Assembly: GCA_963816795.1 (NCBI GenBank) | Contig: CAWFLT010000021.1 | Location: 115,708 to 179,707 of the forward strand | Length of the DNA: 64,000 nucleotides | From: CAWFLT01 sp963816795 | Lineage (GTDB): Bacteria; Acidobacteriota; Vicinamibacteria; Vicinamibacterales; SCN-69-37 | Direction: 5' to 3' | Shown: one piece after another, positions 1-10,681 of the stretch | Layout: each line of letters starts with the position of its first letter | Numbering within the stretch: the first letter of the stretch is position 1 | Notes under the pieces: model-generated | Databases searched by the model: none | What the model was told of the DNA's origin: nothing | Seen by the model: the letters and a program-made list of their open reading frames with translations, nothing else | Program-made: the position numbers and the translations under genes

Positions 1-295
1 GGAGAAGGGGCAGCAGAAGCGATCACGGGTCGAGACGGAGTCGTGGGACGGCGTCGATCGCGATCTTTTCGAGCGCCTGCGCGGCCTGCGCCTTCGCATT
101 GCGCGCGACCGCATGTCCCGCCGTACGTCATCTTCCACGACCGCACGCTGCGCGAGCTCGCGCGCCTCAAGCCGACCAATCTCGACACGCTGCGCCACGT
201 GTACGGCGTCGGCGATCGCAAGGTCGACGAGCTCGGCGAGGACATCGTGGCGACGATCAGGAGCCACTCGGCGGGTACATCGGCGGGTACGGTAG
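1..295 (+). CDS. recQ: ATP-dependent DNA helicase RecQ, C-terminal HRDC domain (partial)
   Basis: Only the 3' end lies in the window. Stitching two frames gives a typical HRDC domain: FERLRGLRLRIARD, then VPPYVIFHD, LRELARLKPTN and VYGVGDRKVDELG up to about position 270. HRDC domains bind single-stranded DNA and Holliday junctions in RecQ-family 3'-5' helicases, which act in recombination repair. A frame change near 110 splits the domain, as in most genes of this end of the window. The true stop is unclear, because the sequence after 270 is a GGTACG-rich repeat. One frame stops at 293-295, while the frame that carries the domain stays open into the next gene. The helicase core is outside the window, so RecQ is inferred from HRDC alone; another HRDC protein (UvrD-like or RNase D-like) is possible but less likely. 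Confidence 0.75.
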   Translation, partial: EKGQQKRSRVETESWDGVDRDLFERLRGLRLRIARDRMSRRTSSSTTARCASSRASSRPISTRCATCTASAIARSTSSARTSWRRSGATRRVHRRVR

Positions 296-335
296 GTACG
301 ACGGACACGAGAGGTACGAAGGGTACGCGCTGCGT
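268..335. repeat. GGTACG-type degenerate tandem repeat
   Basis: Five or six copies of GGTACG or near matches with spacing of mostly 9-12 bases (cgggtacat, cgggtacgg, taggtacga, gaggtacga, agggtacgc). The array separates the RecQ end from the DUF2277 start at 370. The same unit recurs at 22485-22510, 38488-38580 and 60372-60402, each time next to a gene start. Confidence 0.75.
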
Positions 336-369
336 TGCCTTTTTGTGCCGGCCTTGCCACTATCTCTTC

Positions 370-655
370 ATGTGCCGCAACATCCGCACGCTCTTCAATT
401 TCGACCCGCCCGCCACCGACGAGGAGATCCGCGCGGCCTCCCTGCAATTCGTTCGAAAGCTGAGTGGATTCACCAATCCCTCCAGGGCGAACGAGGCCGC
501 CTTCAACACCGCGATCGACCAGGTCGCAGCGACCGCGCGTGAATTGATCGATTCGCTCACCACCACTGCGCCGACCCGCGACTCGGGAGGAGTGGGCCGC
601 GAAGGCCAAGGCCCGAGCGGCAGAGCGGTATGGGCGAGGCCCGACCGCTATCTGA
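370..655 (+). CDS. DUF2277 family protein (one frameshift)
   Basis: Small soluble protein of about 94 residues and unknown function. It starts MCRNIRTLFNFDPPAT at the ATG at 370 and continues EEIRAASLQFVRKLSGFT and NEAAF, which is the highly conserved signature of the DUF2277 family. An extra base near 583 shifts the frame. After it the expected tail REEWAAKAKARAAERYGRGPTAI is read to the stop at 653-655, and the joined length fits the family. The conserved tail across the break argues for a sequence error rather than a real pseudogene. No biochemical role can be inferred from sequence. It follows RecQ in the same direction, separated by a GGTACG repeat. Confidence 0.85.
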
Positions 656-1010
656 GGCTCTGCCGCCGCACTTCGAGGAAGAGTGGTGCGGCGCCGAGGA
701 CGCCGACAATACCGGGGGTCCACCAGCGGCCGCTGTTGATGACGATGAACTCGAGATGCTCGCCGGGCTCGATGGTGAAGTGGATGTTCTTCCACACGAG
801 CGTGTTGTGGACGCGCAGATGATGTCGGCCGGGCTCGAGGTCCTGGGTCATCCACTCGCCGAACACGAGGGTCACCTTCGGGCCGCCATCGAGGCGGACG
901 ATGACCTGCCGCTGGCCGACGTCTTTCGGGTGTTCGCGGCTGACGGTGATCGTCGCCCGGAGAATCGTCGGGGACGTCGCGGGCGCGGACGCCTGGAGCT
1001 CGCCGCCGCC
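648..1010 (-). CDS. Hypothetical protein
   Basis: An open minus-strand frame gives ILRATITVSREHPKDVG, then QVIVRLDGGPKVTLVFGEW, WKNIHFTIEPGEHLEFIVIN and a C-terminal stretch GIVGVLGAAPLFLEV. The composition is real-protein-like: alternating beta-strand pattern, a Gly/Trp/Pro turn and a final hydrophobic helix that could be a membrane anchor. I do not recognise the family. The start is uncertain. An ATG exists at 875, but the protein-like sequence extends upstream to about 1010 without an ATG, so the 5' end probably carries an indel or an unusual start. The gene is convergent with the DUF2277 gene (8 bases of overlap) and divergent from the PadR gene. Confidence 0.5.
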   Translation of the reverse strand, partial: GGGELQASAPATSPTILRATITVSREHPKDVGQRQVIVRLDGGPKVTLVFGEWMTQDLEPGRHHLRVHNTLVWKNIHFTIEPGEHLEFIVINSGRWWTPGIVGVLGAAPLFLEVRRQSLR

Positions 1011-1109
1011 GGGAGACCTGGCCCGCGGTCGTATTGCGTGGAGCCCACGACGGCAGTTTACGACGATCGGGAACCGATGGCGCGCCGCGTCCGTCTCTCC
1101 TGGCGCTTG

Positions 1110-1128
1110 TAGATAGTGATACTATCTA
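1110..1128. promoter_or_regulatory. Palindromic operator upstream of PadR gene
   Basis: TAGATAGT-gat-ACTATCTA is a perfect 8-bp inverted repeat with a 3-base spacer, followed by a partial third copy of the half site (agatag). It ends 29 bases before the PadR start. PadR regulators commonly bind such AT-rich dyads in their own promoters, so autoregulation is the natural reading; this is inference from position and symmetry. Confidence 0.65.
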
Positions 1129-1157
1129 GATAGCATGACTTTCCATGGAGCGGTCGA

Positions 1158-1477
1158 ATGAAATGGCTGTCGGTTGCCGCGCTGACCGTCCTGCACGCGG
1201 TGGCGCGGGGCACGTCGCACGGATTCGACATCATCGACGAGACGAATCTGCCGGGCGGCACCGTCTATCCGGCGCTGAGCCGCCTCGAGCGCGACGGCCT
1301 CGTCGCCTCGAGCTGGGAGCCTGGCGGAGGACGCGCGCCGAGAGGGACGGCCGCCGCGGCGTAACTACGCCGGTCACCCGCGTCGGGCTGACGACGCTCA
1401 ACGAGGCCCTCGAGCGACTGCATGCGATGAAGCCGGTCCGTCGTGCCGTCACCGCCACGGCAAAGCCACGGCAATGA
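1158..1477 (+). CDS. PadR family transcriptional regulator (frameshifted)
   Basis: Winged-helix repressor. The recognisable core is ALTVLHAVARGTSHGFDII, then GGTVYPALSRLERDGLVASSWE, the helix-turn-helix and wing of PadR proteins (G-T-VYP-L-RLE-GL). After a frame change around 1330-1365 the C-terminal helix reads VTRVGLTTLNEAL and ends at 1477. The ATG at 1158 is preceded by GGAG at a suitable distance. The stop overlaps the start of the permease gene as ATGA, so the two genes are translationally coupled. PadR next to an ADOP permease is a recurrent arrangement in Acidobacteria. The palindrome at 1110-1128 is its probable operator. The ligand is unknown. Confidence 0.85.
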
Positions 1478-4154
1478 CGGAGTCGACTTCGCCACCCTGA
1501 ATCCGCGCCAGCCGGATGGCGGCTCGTCGCATTTGCCTGGCTGGTCCCGTCCCGCGACCGTGATGCATGGCGACGCGATGGGATGGGGAACTGGCCTACT
1601 TCACGCGGGGCGCGGCCGCGCGCCGAACCGTCCGCTCGGGCGCTGGTGGCTTGGCGCGGCGGCTGACCGCCGCGTTGCAACACGCCCTCTGGCTGCGAGG
1701 ACAGACCATGACGCTTCGAGATACCGGCCGCGACACCCGCCACGCCGTCCGCGTGCTCGCGCGACGTCCGGGTTCACGCTGGCGGCTCGTGCTCACGCTC
1801 GCGCTCGGGATCGGCGGCACGACGGTCATCTTCAGCGCGATGCAGGCGGTCTTCTGGCGGCCGCTGCCGTATCCCGATCCGTCCGCGCTGGTGATGGTGT
1901 CGACACGACCGCCGCGCGCCCAGGGCGCCCCAACAGCTGTCTCGCCGATCTTCGTCGATTGGCGTGCGCAGTCGCCACATTCTCGGCACTGGCGGCGGTG
2001 CGCGACGACGGCTACGCGCTTCAGCAAGCGGACGGCGCGGAACAAATCACCGGCACCGCGGTATCCCTGTCGTTCTTCGCTGATTCGGGATACACCGGCA
2101 GCTGGGGCGGGCCCTGTCGGCCGCCGACGGCGAGCCGGGCGCAGCTCCGTCGTGGTGCTGAGCCACGCCTCTGGCAGCGGCCGCTACGGCGGCGATTCGC
2201 GGGTGGTCGGCCGCTCATTGTGCTCGACGGGCAGATCGCACGAAGTCGTCGGCATCATGCCGCGCGCCATCAACTTTCCGCTCGGCACCGAGGTCTGGAC
2301 GCCGCTGGTGCTGACGTCGATGACCCGACGCGCCAACGCGGCGCGCACTATCTTCGGTCGTGGCGCGGCTGACGCGCGGCGTGGACTTCCGGCCGCGCCG
2401 CGCCGAGCTGACGGCGATTGCTGGCCGGCACGCCGAGACGGCTCCACGCGCCAGCCAGCCCGCGCGGGTGCTCGATTGCGCCGCTTCGAGACGGGCATCG
2501 TCGGCGACGGGAGTCGCGCCGGGTTGCGGCTGCTCTTCGGCGCCGTCGGCTCGTCTTCCTCGTGGCCTGCGTCAACGTCTCGAGCCTCGTGCTCGGGATG
2601 GCGCTCGGCCGGAGCCGCGATTTCGCCGTCCGCGCCGCCCTCGGCGCGTCGCGATTCCGGCTGGTGCGCGGTCTGTTCGTCGAAAGCGTGCTCCTCGCCG
2701 GCACCGGCGGGCTCGCCGGCCTGACGCTGGCCGTCCTCGGCACGGGGCCGATGGCGGCGTCTGCGAGACGGCGGGTATCGCGCTGCTCGACGAGGCGCGG
2801 ATGGACGCCACGGTGATCGTCTTCGCTGGCGTCGCGACGCTCGCCGCCGCGTGCCTGTTCGGCCTGTTGCCGGCGCTGCACGCGTCGCGCGATCAGACGG
2901 GCGCTCGCCGCCGGGCACGCGCACAACTCCGATCGCGGACGCGTCCGCGCGCGGAGCATGCTCGTCGCCATCGAGATCTCGCTCGCGGTGGCGCTGCTCG
3001 TCGGCGGCCGGGCCTGCTCGGGCGCAACTTCGTCGCGCTCGTGCGGACGCCGCTCGGGATCGATCCTCGCGGCGTGCAGACCATCTCGCTGTCGCTTCCG
3101 TCGGCGACCTACAAGGACCTCGACCGGCGCGCCTACTTCGTCGAGCGGGTGCTGGCGAACGCGGCGACGCGGCCGGACGTCGAGGCGGCCGGCGCGATCT
3201 TCGGCTGCCGCTGACGGACTTCACCTACTGCGATCAGCGCGTATCAGCGTGACGCCGAGGTGCTGTCGCCCGATGATCAGGGGCGGTTCAGCCTCAACGT
3301 CCGCGTCGTGACGCCGGCATTCTTTCGCGCGCTCGGCGTTCCGATCGTGGCCGGTCGCGATTTCGCCGCCGGCGACCGTCGCGGCGCCCCGCCGGTCGCG
3401 ATCCTCAACGAGAGCGCGGCGCGGTTGTACCTTGCCGGGACTGGCGCAGCCGGCGTCGTCGGCCACCGCGTCGTCGTCGGCACGCGGCTCGGTCTGGGCG
3501 GCGAGCGGGTCGGCGGAGAGGTCGTCGGCGTCGTCGGCGACGTTCGCGACGTCGGGCCGGGGACGGCGGCGCGGCCGACGACTCTATGTCGCGCACGCGC
3601 AGTACCCGATGGGCTTTCTCACGATCGTGGTGCGCGCGCCGGCGGCGGGAGACGATCTGCTTCGTGCGCTTCGATCTGCGGTGGCGGCGTCGATCCGACG
3701 GTGCCGGTGTTCCGCGAGCGCACGATGGATCAGTTCGCGTCGCGCGCTACGTCGGCGCAGCCGCGTATCTACCTGACGCTGCTCGCCGTGTTCGCCGTGA
3801 CCGCGGTCGCGCTGGCGGCGATCGGGATCTACGGTGTGATGGCGCAGAACGTCGTGGCGAGGTCGCGCGAGATCGGCGTCGGATCGCCCTCGGCGCGACC
3901 CGGCAGGATGTGGTGTCGCATGATCATCCGCGTCGGCGGGCCGTCTGACCGCGATCGGCGTCGTCGCTGGCTTCAGCGCTCGCGATCCTGGCTCGTCCCG
4001 CCATCGCGCGGGTGATCGTGGCGTGCCGCCGGGAGACGGACTGATCTATCTGGCGGTGGGCCTGGCGACGCTCGGGATGGCGCTCGCTGCGGCGTGGCTG
4101 CCGGCACGGCGCGCCGCGAAAGTCGATCCTGTCGGATCGCTCCGCGCGGAATAA
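1474..4154 (+). CDS. ADOP-type ABC transporter permease (MacB/FtsX family, many frameshifts)
   Basis: Stitched across several frames this encodes one protein of about 890 residues. It starts MTESTSPP, then GRDTRHAVRVLARRPGF, a first transmembrane segment ending LALGIGGTTVIFSA, a MacB-type periplasmic core (GDPRVVGRSI, VVGIMPRA, FPLGTEVWTPLVL), an FtsX domain (LVACVNVSSLVLG, RDFAVRAALGASR), a second periplasmic core (VRVVTPAFFRALGVP, VVGVVGDVRDVG) and a second FtsX domain (VALAAIGIYGVMA, ARRAAKVDPVGSLRAE). The doubled core-FtsX order and lack of an ATPase partner match the acidobacterial duplicated orphan permease type. Substrate and ATPase are unknown. At least eight frame changes occur, yet homology is continuous to the stop at 4152-4154. 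The start overlaps the PadR stop. Confidence 0.85.
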
Positions 4155-4160
4155 TGGGGT

Positions 4161-5040
4161 GTGGCGCCTGACGTCGAAGCCGAGATCGATCGGCTCTATC
4201 AGCTTCGCACCGGCGAGTTCACCGGCGCACGCAATGCGCTGGCCAAGACGGCCGGCGCGCGCGCGGCCGAGATCAAGACGCTCGAGAAACCGACCGCGGC
4301 CGCCTGGGCCGTCAATCAGGTCTACTGGCGGCAACGGAAGCTCTACGATCGGCTCGTGACGGCCGCCGAGCGGCTCCGGGCGACGCATGCGAAGCGGATC
4401 GGCGGGCACGAGGCCGATACGGTCGCCGCGGAGACAGCGCATCGCGCGGCGGTCACGAACGCGGCCGATGCGGCGCGCGAGCTCCTGCGGCAGGCTGGCG
4501 ATGCGGCGACGCCGGCGACGCTGATCGCGGTCAGCGAGACGCCTCGGCACGCTGCCCGGCAGCGAGCGGCCGGGCCGGCTCACGCGTCCGCTCCGGCCGC
4601 GGGGATTCGAGGCGCTCGCCGGGCTGCTCGCCGGTGCGGCGGCCGCGCCTACTCGCCGCGCCGAGATCGACGCCGTTTCCGGTCAAGGCGGCGCGCGAGA
4701 AATCCGGCGAAACCGAGGCCGCCGGCAGAGACGCGAGGCCGCCGCGCTGAACGCGAGGCGGCCGCTCGCGCGCGCGAAGCCGCCCGCGTCGATGCGGAGT
4801 TGAAGCAGGCCCGCGCTGCCGAACGCGACGCCGAGGCGGCCCTGAGCGCGCGAGGCAGGACGCTGGCAGCCGCCGAGCGCGAACACGCCCGGTTGACCAA
4901 GGCCCTCGAGGACGCCGGCGATGCGATGATCGCGCTCGGCAAGGACGTGAACCGCCGCGCAGCACGAGTCCGATCAGGCCGCGATCGCGCGCGCCCGAAT
5001 CGAGCACGAGCTCGCCCGGGTTCGGCTGACGCCGGAGTAA
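4161..5040 (+). CDS. Coiled-coil hypothetical protein
   Basis: Starts at GTG 4161, six bases after the ADOP stop, and reads MAPDVEAEIDRLYQL, EFTGARNALAKTAG and KPTAAAWAVNQVYW with high local conservation potential. A long Ala/Arg/Glu-rich region follows with heptad-like spacing (AEREHARLTKALEDAGDAM), predicted coiled coil, and the tail reads RIEHELARVRLTPE. Length is about 290 residues with at least three frame changes. I know homologous hypothetical proteins with this N-terminus but no assigned function. The absence of a signal peptide suggests the cytoplasm. Tight spacing after the permease suggests cotranscription. Confidence 0.65.
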
Positions 5041-5048
5041 CGAGCACC

Positions 5049-5599
5049 TCACGTGCTCTTAAGTCCGGACTCAGGTGTCTCGCCGTCGCTCGCGTCGACG
5101 CTTGCGCCCTGAACGGCACCCACCACATCCACAGGCCGCCGAGCCAGCAGCAGCGCGACGCGATCCCCGTCGGGCAGGAACAGGCCGAGCTTGGTCCAGT
5201 CGCCGGCGAAGAACGAGCCGTCGTGGATCGACTCGATCAGGTCGGATCGGCGGTAGGCGGTCTGCAGCACCGCGCCGGTGCCGAGATCGACCTGCACTTC
5301 GTAGCCGTTGTGCAGCCAGACCTTCACCACGCCGCGGCCCGGCCGCACGTCGAGGCGGTTCACGTCGTCCCAGCCGTCCACGTTCATCGCCGGGACCGGT
5401 CTTCACGCGATCGAGCATGCCTTCGAGGATCGAACGCCGGCGATCTTGCCGGTGCCGCGGTGCTCCGCGGGCTGCACCCAGGTCCACTGCTTCTTCATCT
5501 GGAGCAGCAGGCCCGGTCAGGATCATCACGCCAGTGGAATGGCGATGAGCGAAGCGCGACCCAGTAGTGGATCTTGCGGTTGAGCACGTTGAACGACAT
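5049..5599 (-). CDS. PepSY-domain membrane protein
   Basis: From the ATG at 5599 the stitched protein begins MSFNVLNRKIHYWVA, followed by a hydrophobic stretch with MILTG and LLQMKKQWTWVQP. The PepSY part reads VDGWDDVNRLDVRPGRG, KVWLHNGYEVQVDLGTG and YRRSDLIESIHDGSFFAGDW. A second hydrophobic segment with WMWWVPF precedes the end. This fits the PepSY-associated membrane protein family (about 180 residues), with a short periplasmic PepSY domain between two helices. Such proteins often accompany iron uptake or protease regulation, but nothing nearby supports a specific role. The gene is convergent with the coiled-coil gene. At least three indels interrupt the frame. Confidence 0.75.
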
Positions 5600-5734
5600 T
5601 CGTCTGACTCCGATTTCGTCGGCGACGGAAGCCGGTAGTGTAGCCGACGCTCAATCGGCGACGCTGAGGACGCGCAGGCACGGACGCGAACGGTTGTAGA
5701 CTTCCGGGCACAGGGTGACCATGAGGGCATCTGC

Positions 5735-6928
5735 ATGACTGACCCGTCGTGTCTGCGTATCGCGGCGCGCTGCGCTCGGTGGCCGCTGCTTGGCGATGCC
5801 GGCGCTGATGGCCGCGCAGCACGGTCCGCCACCAACCCGGACGGATCGCTGCGGCCGTCGGCGCCGGTCGACGCGGCTGTTCACGCAGGACGCGTACACC
5901 GAGTACGCGACTGCTCGAGCCGGGCAGCGAGTCGTTCCGGATCAGGTTCCTGCCCGAGGAGACGCGCGCCGGCGCGACCGAGATCGTGAACGCGACGCGC
6001 GGCGGCAGCGAGGGATCCGGCATCGAGGTCTACGATCCGCGCACCGGCAAGCCGCTCAAGTTCACCTACGCAGCACGCAAGGCGAACGATCCCGAGAGCC
6101 ACGCGATTCGCGCCAAGCTGCCGCGTCCCGGTGCCCGACGGCGGCATCGGCCGCGTGCTGATCTACAAGACCTACAAGGATGCGCGCACCTACATGATGA
6201 ACGGCGAGGACATCGTCTGGGTCCGCAGCCTGCAGCGGCTACCGGCTCGGCGTGCGTGCTGCCGAAGGGCTTCGCGTTCATCTCGTCGAACGTCGCGGCG
6301 CAGCTGTCGACGACGGCGGACGGACGGCTGAAGCTCGCGTTCGCGAATCCGAGCGGCCAGAGCAATCCGGTGACGATCCACGCGCGCAAGACGACGCGCG
6401 GCGTTCACGCCGACGCCGTTCGACGGACATGTTCTTCGACGACATCAAGACGCTCTACGATCTCGGCGCGCCGGAGACCGGCACGATCGCGGTCGAGCAG
6501 ACCTACAGCGACTACCGCAAGGGCGCACGAGGCGCGCCTCGACTCGCTCGGCTACCTGCCGCTGCAGGATCTGAAGGTCGTCGATCTCGACACGGCGAAG
6601 CCGTTGACGCCGGTCAAGGAAGGCGACGGCCACGTTCGTGACGCTCGAGGTGCCGATCACCGACGATCGGCAGAGCGCGCCATCTGAGGATCACCGGCAC
6701 GCTCAAGGACGCCGGCTACCGCCTCGCCAACGGCGAGCTCGTCTTCGAGCGCACGCTGCACGGGCTGCGCAACACCGTCCTGCTGCCCGACGGGCTGGGA
6801 AGTGACGGGCGTGTCGCAGTCGGGGACGATCGGCACGTAGCGAGGGCGGCGCGCGTTCGTCGCGTTCATCAATCTCAACGGCGAGAATCAGTACACGGTG
6901 ACCGATTCGGGCGCGAAAGCGCCAATAG
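5735..6928 (+). CDS. Putative secreted hypothetical protein
   Basis: A stitched protein of about 395 residues. After a poorly resolved, possibly signal-containing start it reads FTQDAYTEY, SESFRIRFLPEETRAGATE, GSGIEVYDPRTGKPLKF, then a central segment (VLIYKTYKDARTYM, GEDIVWVRSL, GFAFISSNVAAQL) and a beta-rich C-terminus (PLTPVKEGD, FVTLEVPITDDRQSAHLRI, FERTLHGLRNTVLLP, GRAFVAFINLN) to the stop at 6926-6928. The C-terminal strands look like an immunoglobulin-like sandwich. I do not recognise a named family. The start is uncertain because of indels between 5735 and 5900. It precedes a secreted creatininase-like gene by 20 bases and may form an operon with it. Confidence 0.6.
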
Positions 6929-6948
6929 CCTCGTGGCAGGAGTGGCTA

Positions 6949-7939
6949 TGAAGCGAGCTCAGCATCGATCTCCGCGCGTTGGCCGTCTGAGCGGCCGCCG
7001 TCGGGCCGACGCAGCAGCCACCGTCGCGGACGGCGCAGCAACAGGGTCAGAGCAGGTGCACAGGCGGTCAGCAGGCGGGCCAGCCAGCCGGCCGTCAGCG
7101 CCAGCGGCGGCCGCGGCCAGGCCGATCCGCGCACCGCGGCGGCGGCCAGTGCAGCGCCAATCCGTACAACTGCATCGACACGCCGAATCCGCTGCCGAAG
7201 GTCGACACGGTCTGGCTCGAAGAGATGACGTGGATGGACGTCCGCGACGCGATGAAGGCGGGCAAGACGACGATCATCATCTCGACCGGCGGCATCGAGC
7301 CGAACGGCCCGTTGCTCGCGCTCGGCAAGCACAACTACGTGCTGCGCGCGAACTGCGACGCCATCGCGCGCAAGCTCGGCAACGCGCTCTGCGCGCCGAT
7401 CGTCCCGTTCGTGCCGGAAGGCCGCCACGAGCCGCCGAGCGGTCACATGACGACGATGGGCACGATCAGCCTGACGGAGGAGACCTTCGAGGCGCTGCTG
7501 ACCGACATCGTCCTCAGCTTCAAGGTGCACGGCTTCGAGAACATCATGCTGATCGGCGACAGCGGCGGGAACGGCCGCGGCATGGGCGGTCGCGAAGAAG
7601 CTCAACACGCAGTGGAACGGCAATCCGGTCGTCGCGCACATCCCGCAGCACTACGACTACAACACGGTGGGCGGCTGCTGAGTCGAACTGGGCGTGACCA
7701 AGATGGGCAGCCGAGCGACGGCCTGCACGACGATCCGGGCATCACGATGAACATGTTCGTGACCGATCCGCAGTCGGTGCGCTGGGACGCGCGCGTGAAG
7801 GCCGGCAAGGCGACGATCAACGGCGTGTCGATCGCCGACAAGGCGAAGACGCTCGAGATCGGCAAGAAGATCGTCGAGATGCGCGCGACCAACACCGCCG
7901 CGGCGATCAAGAAGGCGATCGCGAACAAGGGGCAAGTAA
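6949..7939 (+). CDS. Creatininase family hydrolase, probably secreted
   Basis: The stitched N-terminus reads as a signal sequence (DLRALAV, then AAAVGP), followed by a Gln/Gly-rich linker. The enzyme part starts VDTVWLEEMTWMDVRDAMKAG with STGGIEPNGPLLALGKHN, GRHEPPSGHM, GTISLTEETFEALL and MLIGDSGGNGRGM. This is the creatininase amidohydrolase fold, whose members hydrolyse C-N bonds with two metal ions. The usual EQHG metal-site motif is replaced by EPNG with KHN downstream, so the substrate probably differs from creatinine. Frame changes occur near 7040, 7585 and 7670. A probable extra G near 7930 hides the stop, which should be TAA 7937-7939. It is convergent with the next gene, with stops 8 bases apart. 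Confidence 0.8.
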
Positions 7940-7946
7940 ACGCGGG

Positions 7947-8374
7947 CTATGCGACCCTTTTTTTCCTGGAGCTTGAACGCGAACGTCGCCGCCAGCGGCT
8001 GCGACGTGCGACGCGCCAAGGGATCGTCGCCGTGCCGGAGATCGCCTTGCGATCGGCCGGCACGGTGCCGGTTCCCTTGACCGTGCCGCTGCAGTTCTGC
8101 TCCGCGATCGAGTACGGGATACTCGAAGGTCCAGTCCCGTCCCTTGATCGTTCCCGGCAACGTGCCCTCGACGGCCGTCGGCTGCGTCAGGTTCATCTTC
8201 CCGGTGACGCCGCCCTTCGCGTCGACGATGAACGTCGTCGTGCCCGTGTAGGCCTGCGCGCCGTTGTCGGTGGTGACTGAAAAGGTCGCGTCGTACCACG
8301 GGCGCCGGCGCGGCCCCCTGCTGAACCATACCGGCCGCCACGATGGCGCCGGCCACTACCCACGTATGAACCAT
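7947..8374 (-). CDS. Small secreted hypothetical protein
   Basis: The ATG at 8374 is preceded by a good ribosome-binding site (GGAGG). The protein starts MVHTWVVAGAIVAAGMVQ, a signal peptide, then a mature part of about 110 residues rich in Thr/Gly: FSVTTDNGAQAYTGTTTF, VDAKGGVTGKMNLTQP, EGTLPGTIKGRDWTFEYPY, GTVKGTGTVPADRKAISG. The pattern suggests a small beta-barrel or beta-sandwich with repeated short strands. I cannot name the family. Frame changes occur near 8300 and 8095. An A-run at 7958-7966 with one base in excess probably hides the natural stop (TAG at 7947-7949). Confidence 0.65.
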
Positions 8375-8484
8375 GTCGGCCTCCGACAAATGACTGTGCC
8401 TCAAGCGCGCCCGCAGGCGCAACGCCCGTATTAGACGAGCGTGCGCTGAACGTCAGTTGCCCGAAACCGCCGCCGTCCTAGAGA

Positions 8485-9024
8485 ATGGGCCATGCGAATC
8501 GGGCCGCACCTGCTGCCATACGCGGTGTCCCGCCGGGCGCACGGCCGGGCACGCCGTTTCCACCGACGTTTATCTTCATTCTCGGGTTCGTCATCGCGCT
8601 GTGGATCGACTGGCAGCAGCCGTGGCCGATCGAGAAGGGGCCGGACGGCTATCCGCTCGCGCGCGCGATCGTCGGCGTCGTCGCCCTCGGTCTCGGCGCG
8701 GCGATGTTCTGGTGGGGACTGGCCGCGCTCCACCGCGTCAAGACCGGCATCCTCTTGCAGCAGCCGGCCAGCCACCTGGTCACCGCCGGCCCCTATCAAT
8801 GGACGCGCAACCCGCAGTACGTCGCGTACGTGACGTTCTACTTCGGCGCCGCCGTGCTCGCCAACACCATCTGGCCGATCGTGCTGCTCCCTGGGTTGAT
8901 CGCGCTGCTTGTGACCGTCGTCATCGCGCGCGAGGAGCGGTATCTGCAGGGTGTCTTCGGACCCGACTATCGTGACTACTGCCGGCGGGTGAACCGGTGG
9001 CTGAGCGCGGCTGACGCAGCCTGA
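8485..9024 (+). CDS. Isoprenylcysteine carboxyl methyltransferase-like membrane protein (first copy)
   Basis: About 175-180 residues with four to five hydrophobic segments (FIFILGFVIALWI, IVGVVALGLGAAMFWWGL, AYVTFYFGAAVLAN, PIVLLPGLIALLVTVVIA). The signature of the ICMT/PEMT-like family is present: HLVTAGPYQWTRNPQYVAY, then EERYLQGVFGPDYRDYCRRVNRW. In this fold the RNP-Y and E-RYL regions bind S-adenosylmethionine. Bacterial homologues are of unknown substrate. The N-terminus is unresolved: both 8485 and an ATG at 8492 in another frame are possible, with an indel near 8545. It is followed after 21 bases by a paralogue. Confidence 0.75.
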   Translation: MGHANRAAPAAIRGVPPGARPGTPFPPTFIFILGFVIALWIDWQQPWPIEKGPDGYPLARAIVGVVALGLGAAMFWWGLAALHRVKTGILLQQPASHLVTAGPYQWTRNPQYVAYVTFYFGAAVLANTIWPIVLLPGLIALLVTVVIAREERYLQGVFGPDYRDYCRRVNRWLSAADAA

Positions 9025-9045
9025 GTCGGAAGTGAGAAGCCAGGA

Positions 9046-9514
9046 GTGAGCAGTCCAGCCGGACCCGGGATTCGCGTTCCGCCGCCTCTCGTGTTTGCCG
9101 CCGGTGGGCCGCCGGTTGGTCCTCGACCGTCGACTCGAGTTCGAGATCGACGGCGCCGGCGCTGGCGTCGTGCAGTCGTGCTCGGGGGCCCTCGGCGACG
9201 CGGACTTGGGCTCATCGTCTGGGCGATTCAGGACGCTTGCCGACGTGCCGCACGACGGTGAGGCCGGACCACGCGTCGACAACACTCGTGCACGAGCGGT
9301 CCATTTCGATTGGACCCGCAACCCGATCTATGTGAGCCTGACGGCGCTCTACCTCGGCGCGGCGCTCCTCACGAACGCGCCTGGCCGATCGTGTTCCTGC
9401 CGATCGTGCTGCTCGTCCTCACGGCCGCCGTCGTGCACCGGGAAGAGGAGTACCTGCGCGAGACTTCGGCGCCCGAGTACGCCACTACGCCGCCGCGTCC
9501 GGCGTTGGATTTAG
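9046..9514 (+). CDS. Isoprenylcysteine carboxyl methyltransferase-like protein (second copy, frameshifted)
   Basis: Paralogue of the preceding gene. The stitched sequence starts MSSPAGPGIRVPPPLVFAAG, continues GWLLDRRLEFEIDG, then TTVRPDHASTTLV and the family signature RWTRNPIYVSLTALYLGAALLTNA, REEEYLRE and a C-terminal RRWI. The order of helices and the RNP-Y and EEEYL motifs are the same as in the first copy. Four or more indels occur between 9100 and 9510. The tandem pair may form a heteromer or act on different substrates; no evidence distinguishes these. Confidence 0.7.
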
Positions 9515-9526
9515 GTCGACAAGATA

Positions 9527-10664
<1,138 letters not shown>

Positions 10665-10681
<17 letters not shown>

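Noticed and set aside
1567..2724. Several separate permease genes between 1.5 and 4.2 kb
   Set aside because: The pieces align in order to one ADOP permease with frame changes; they are not independent genes.
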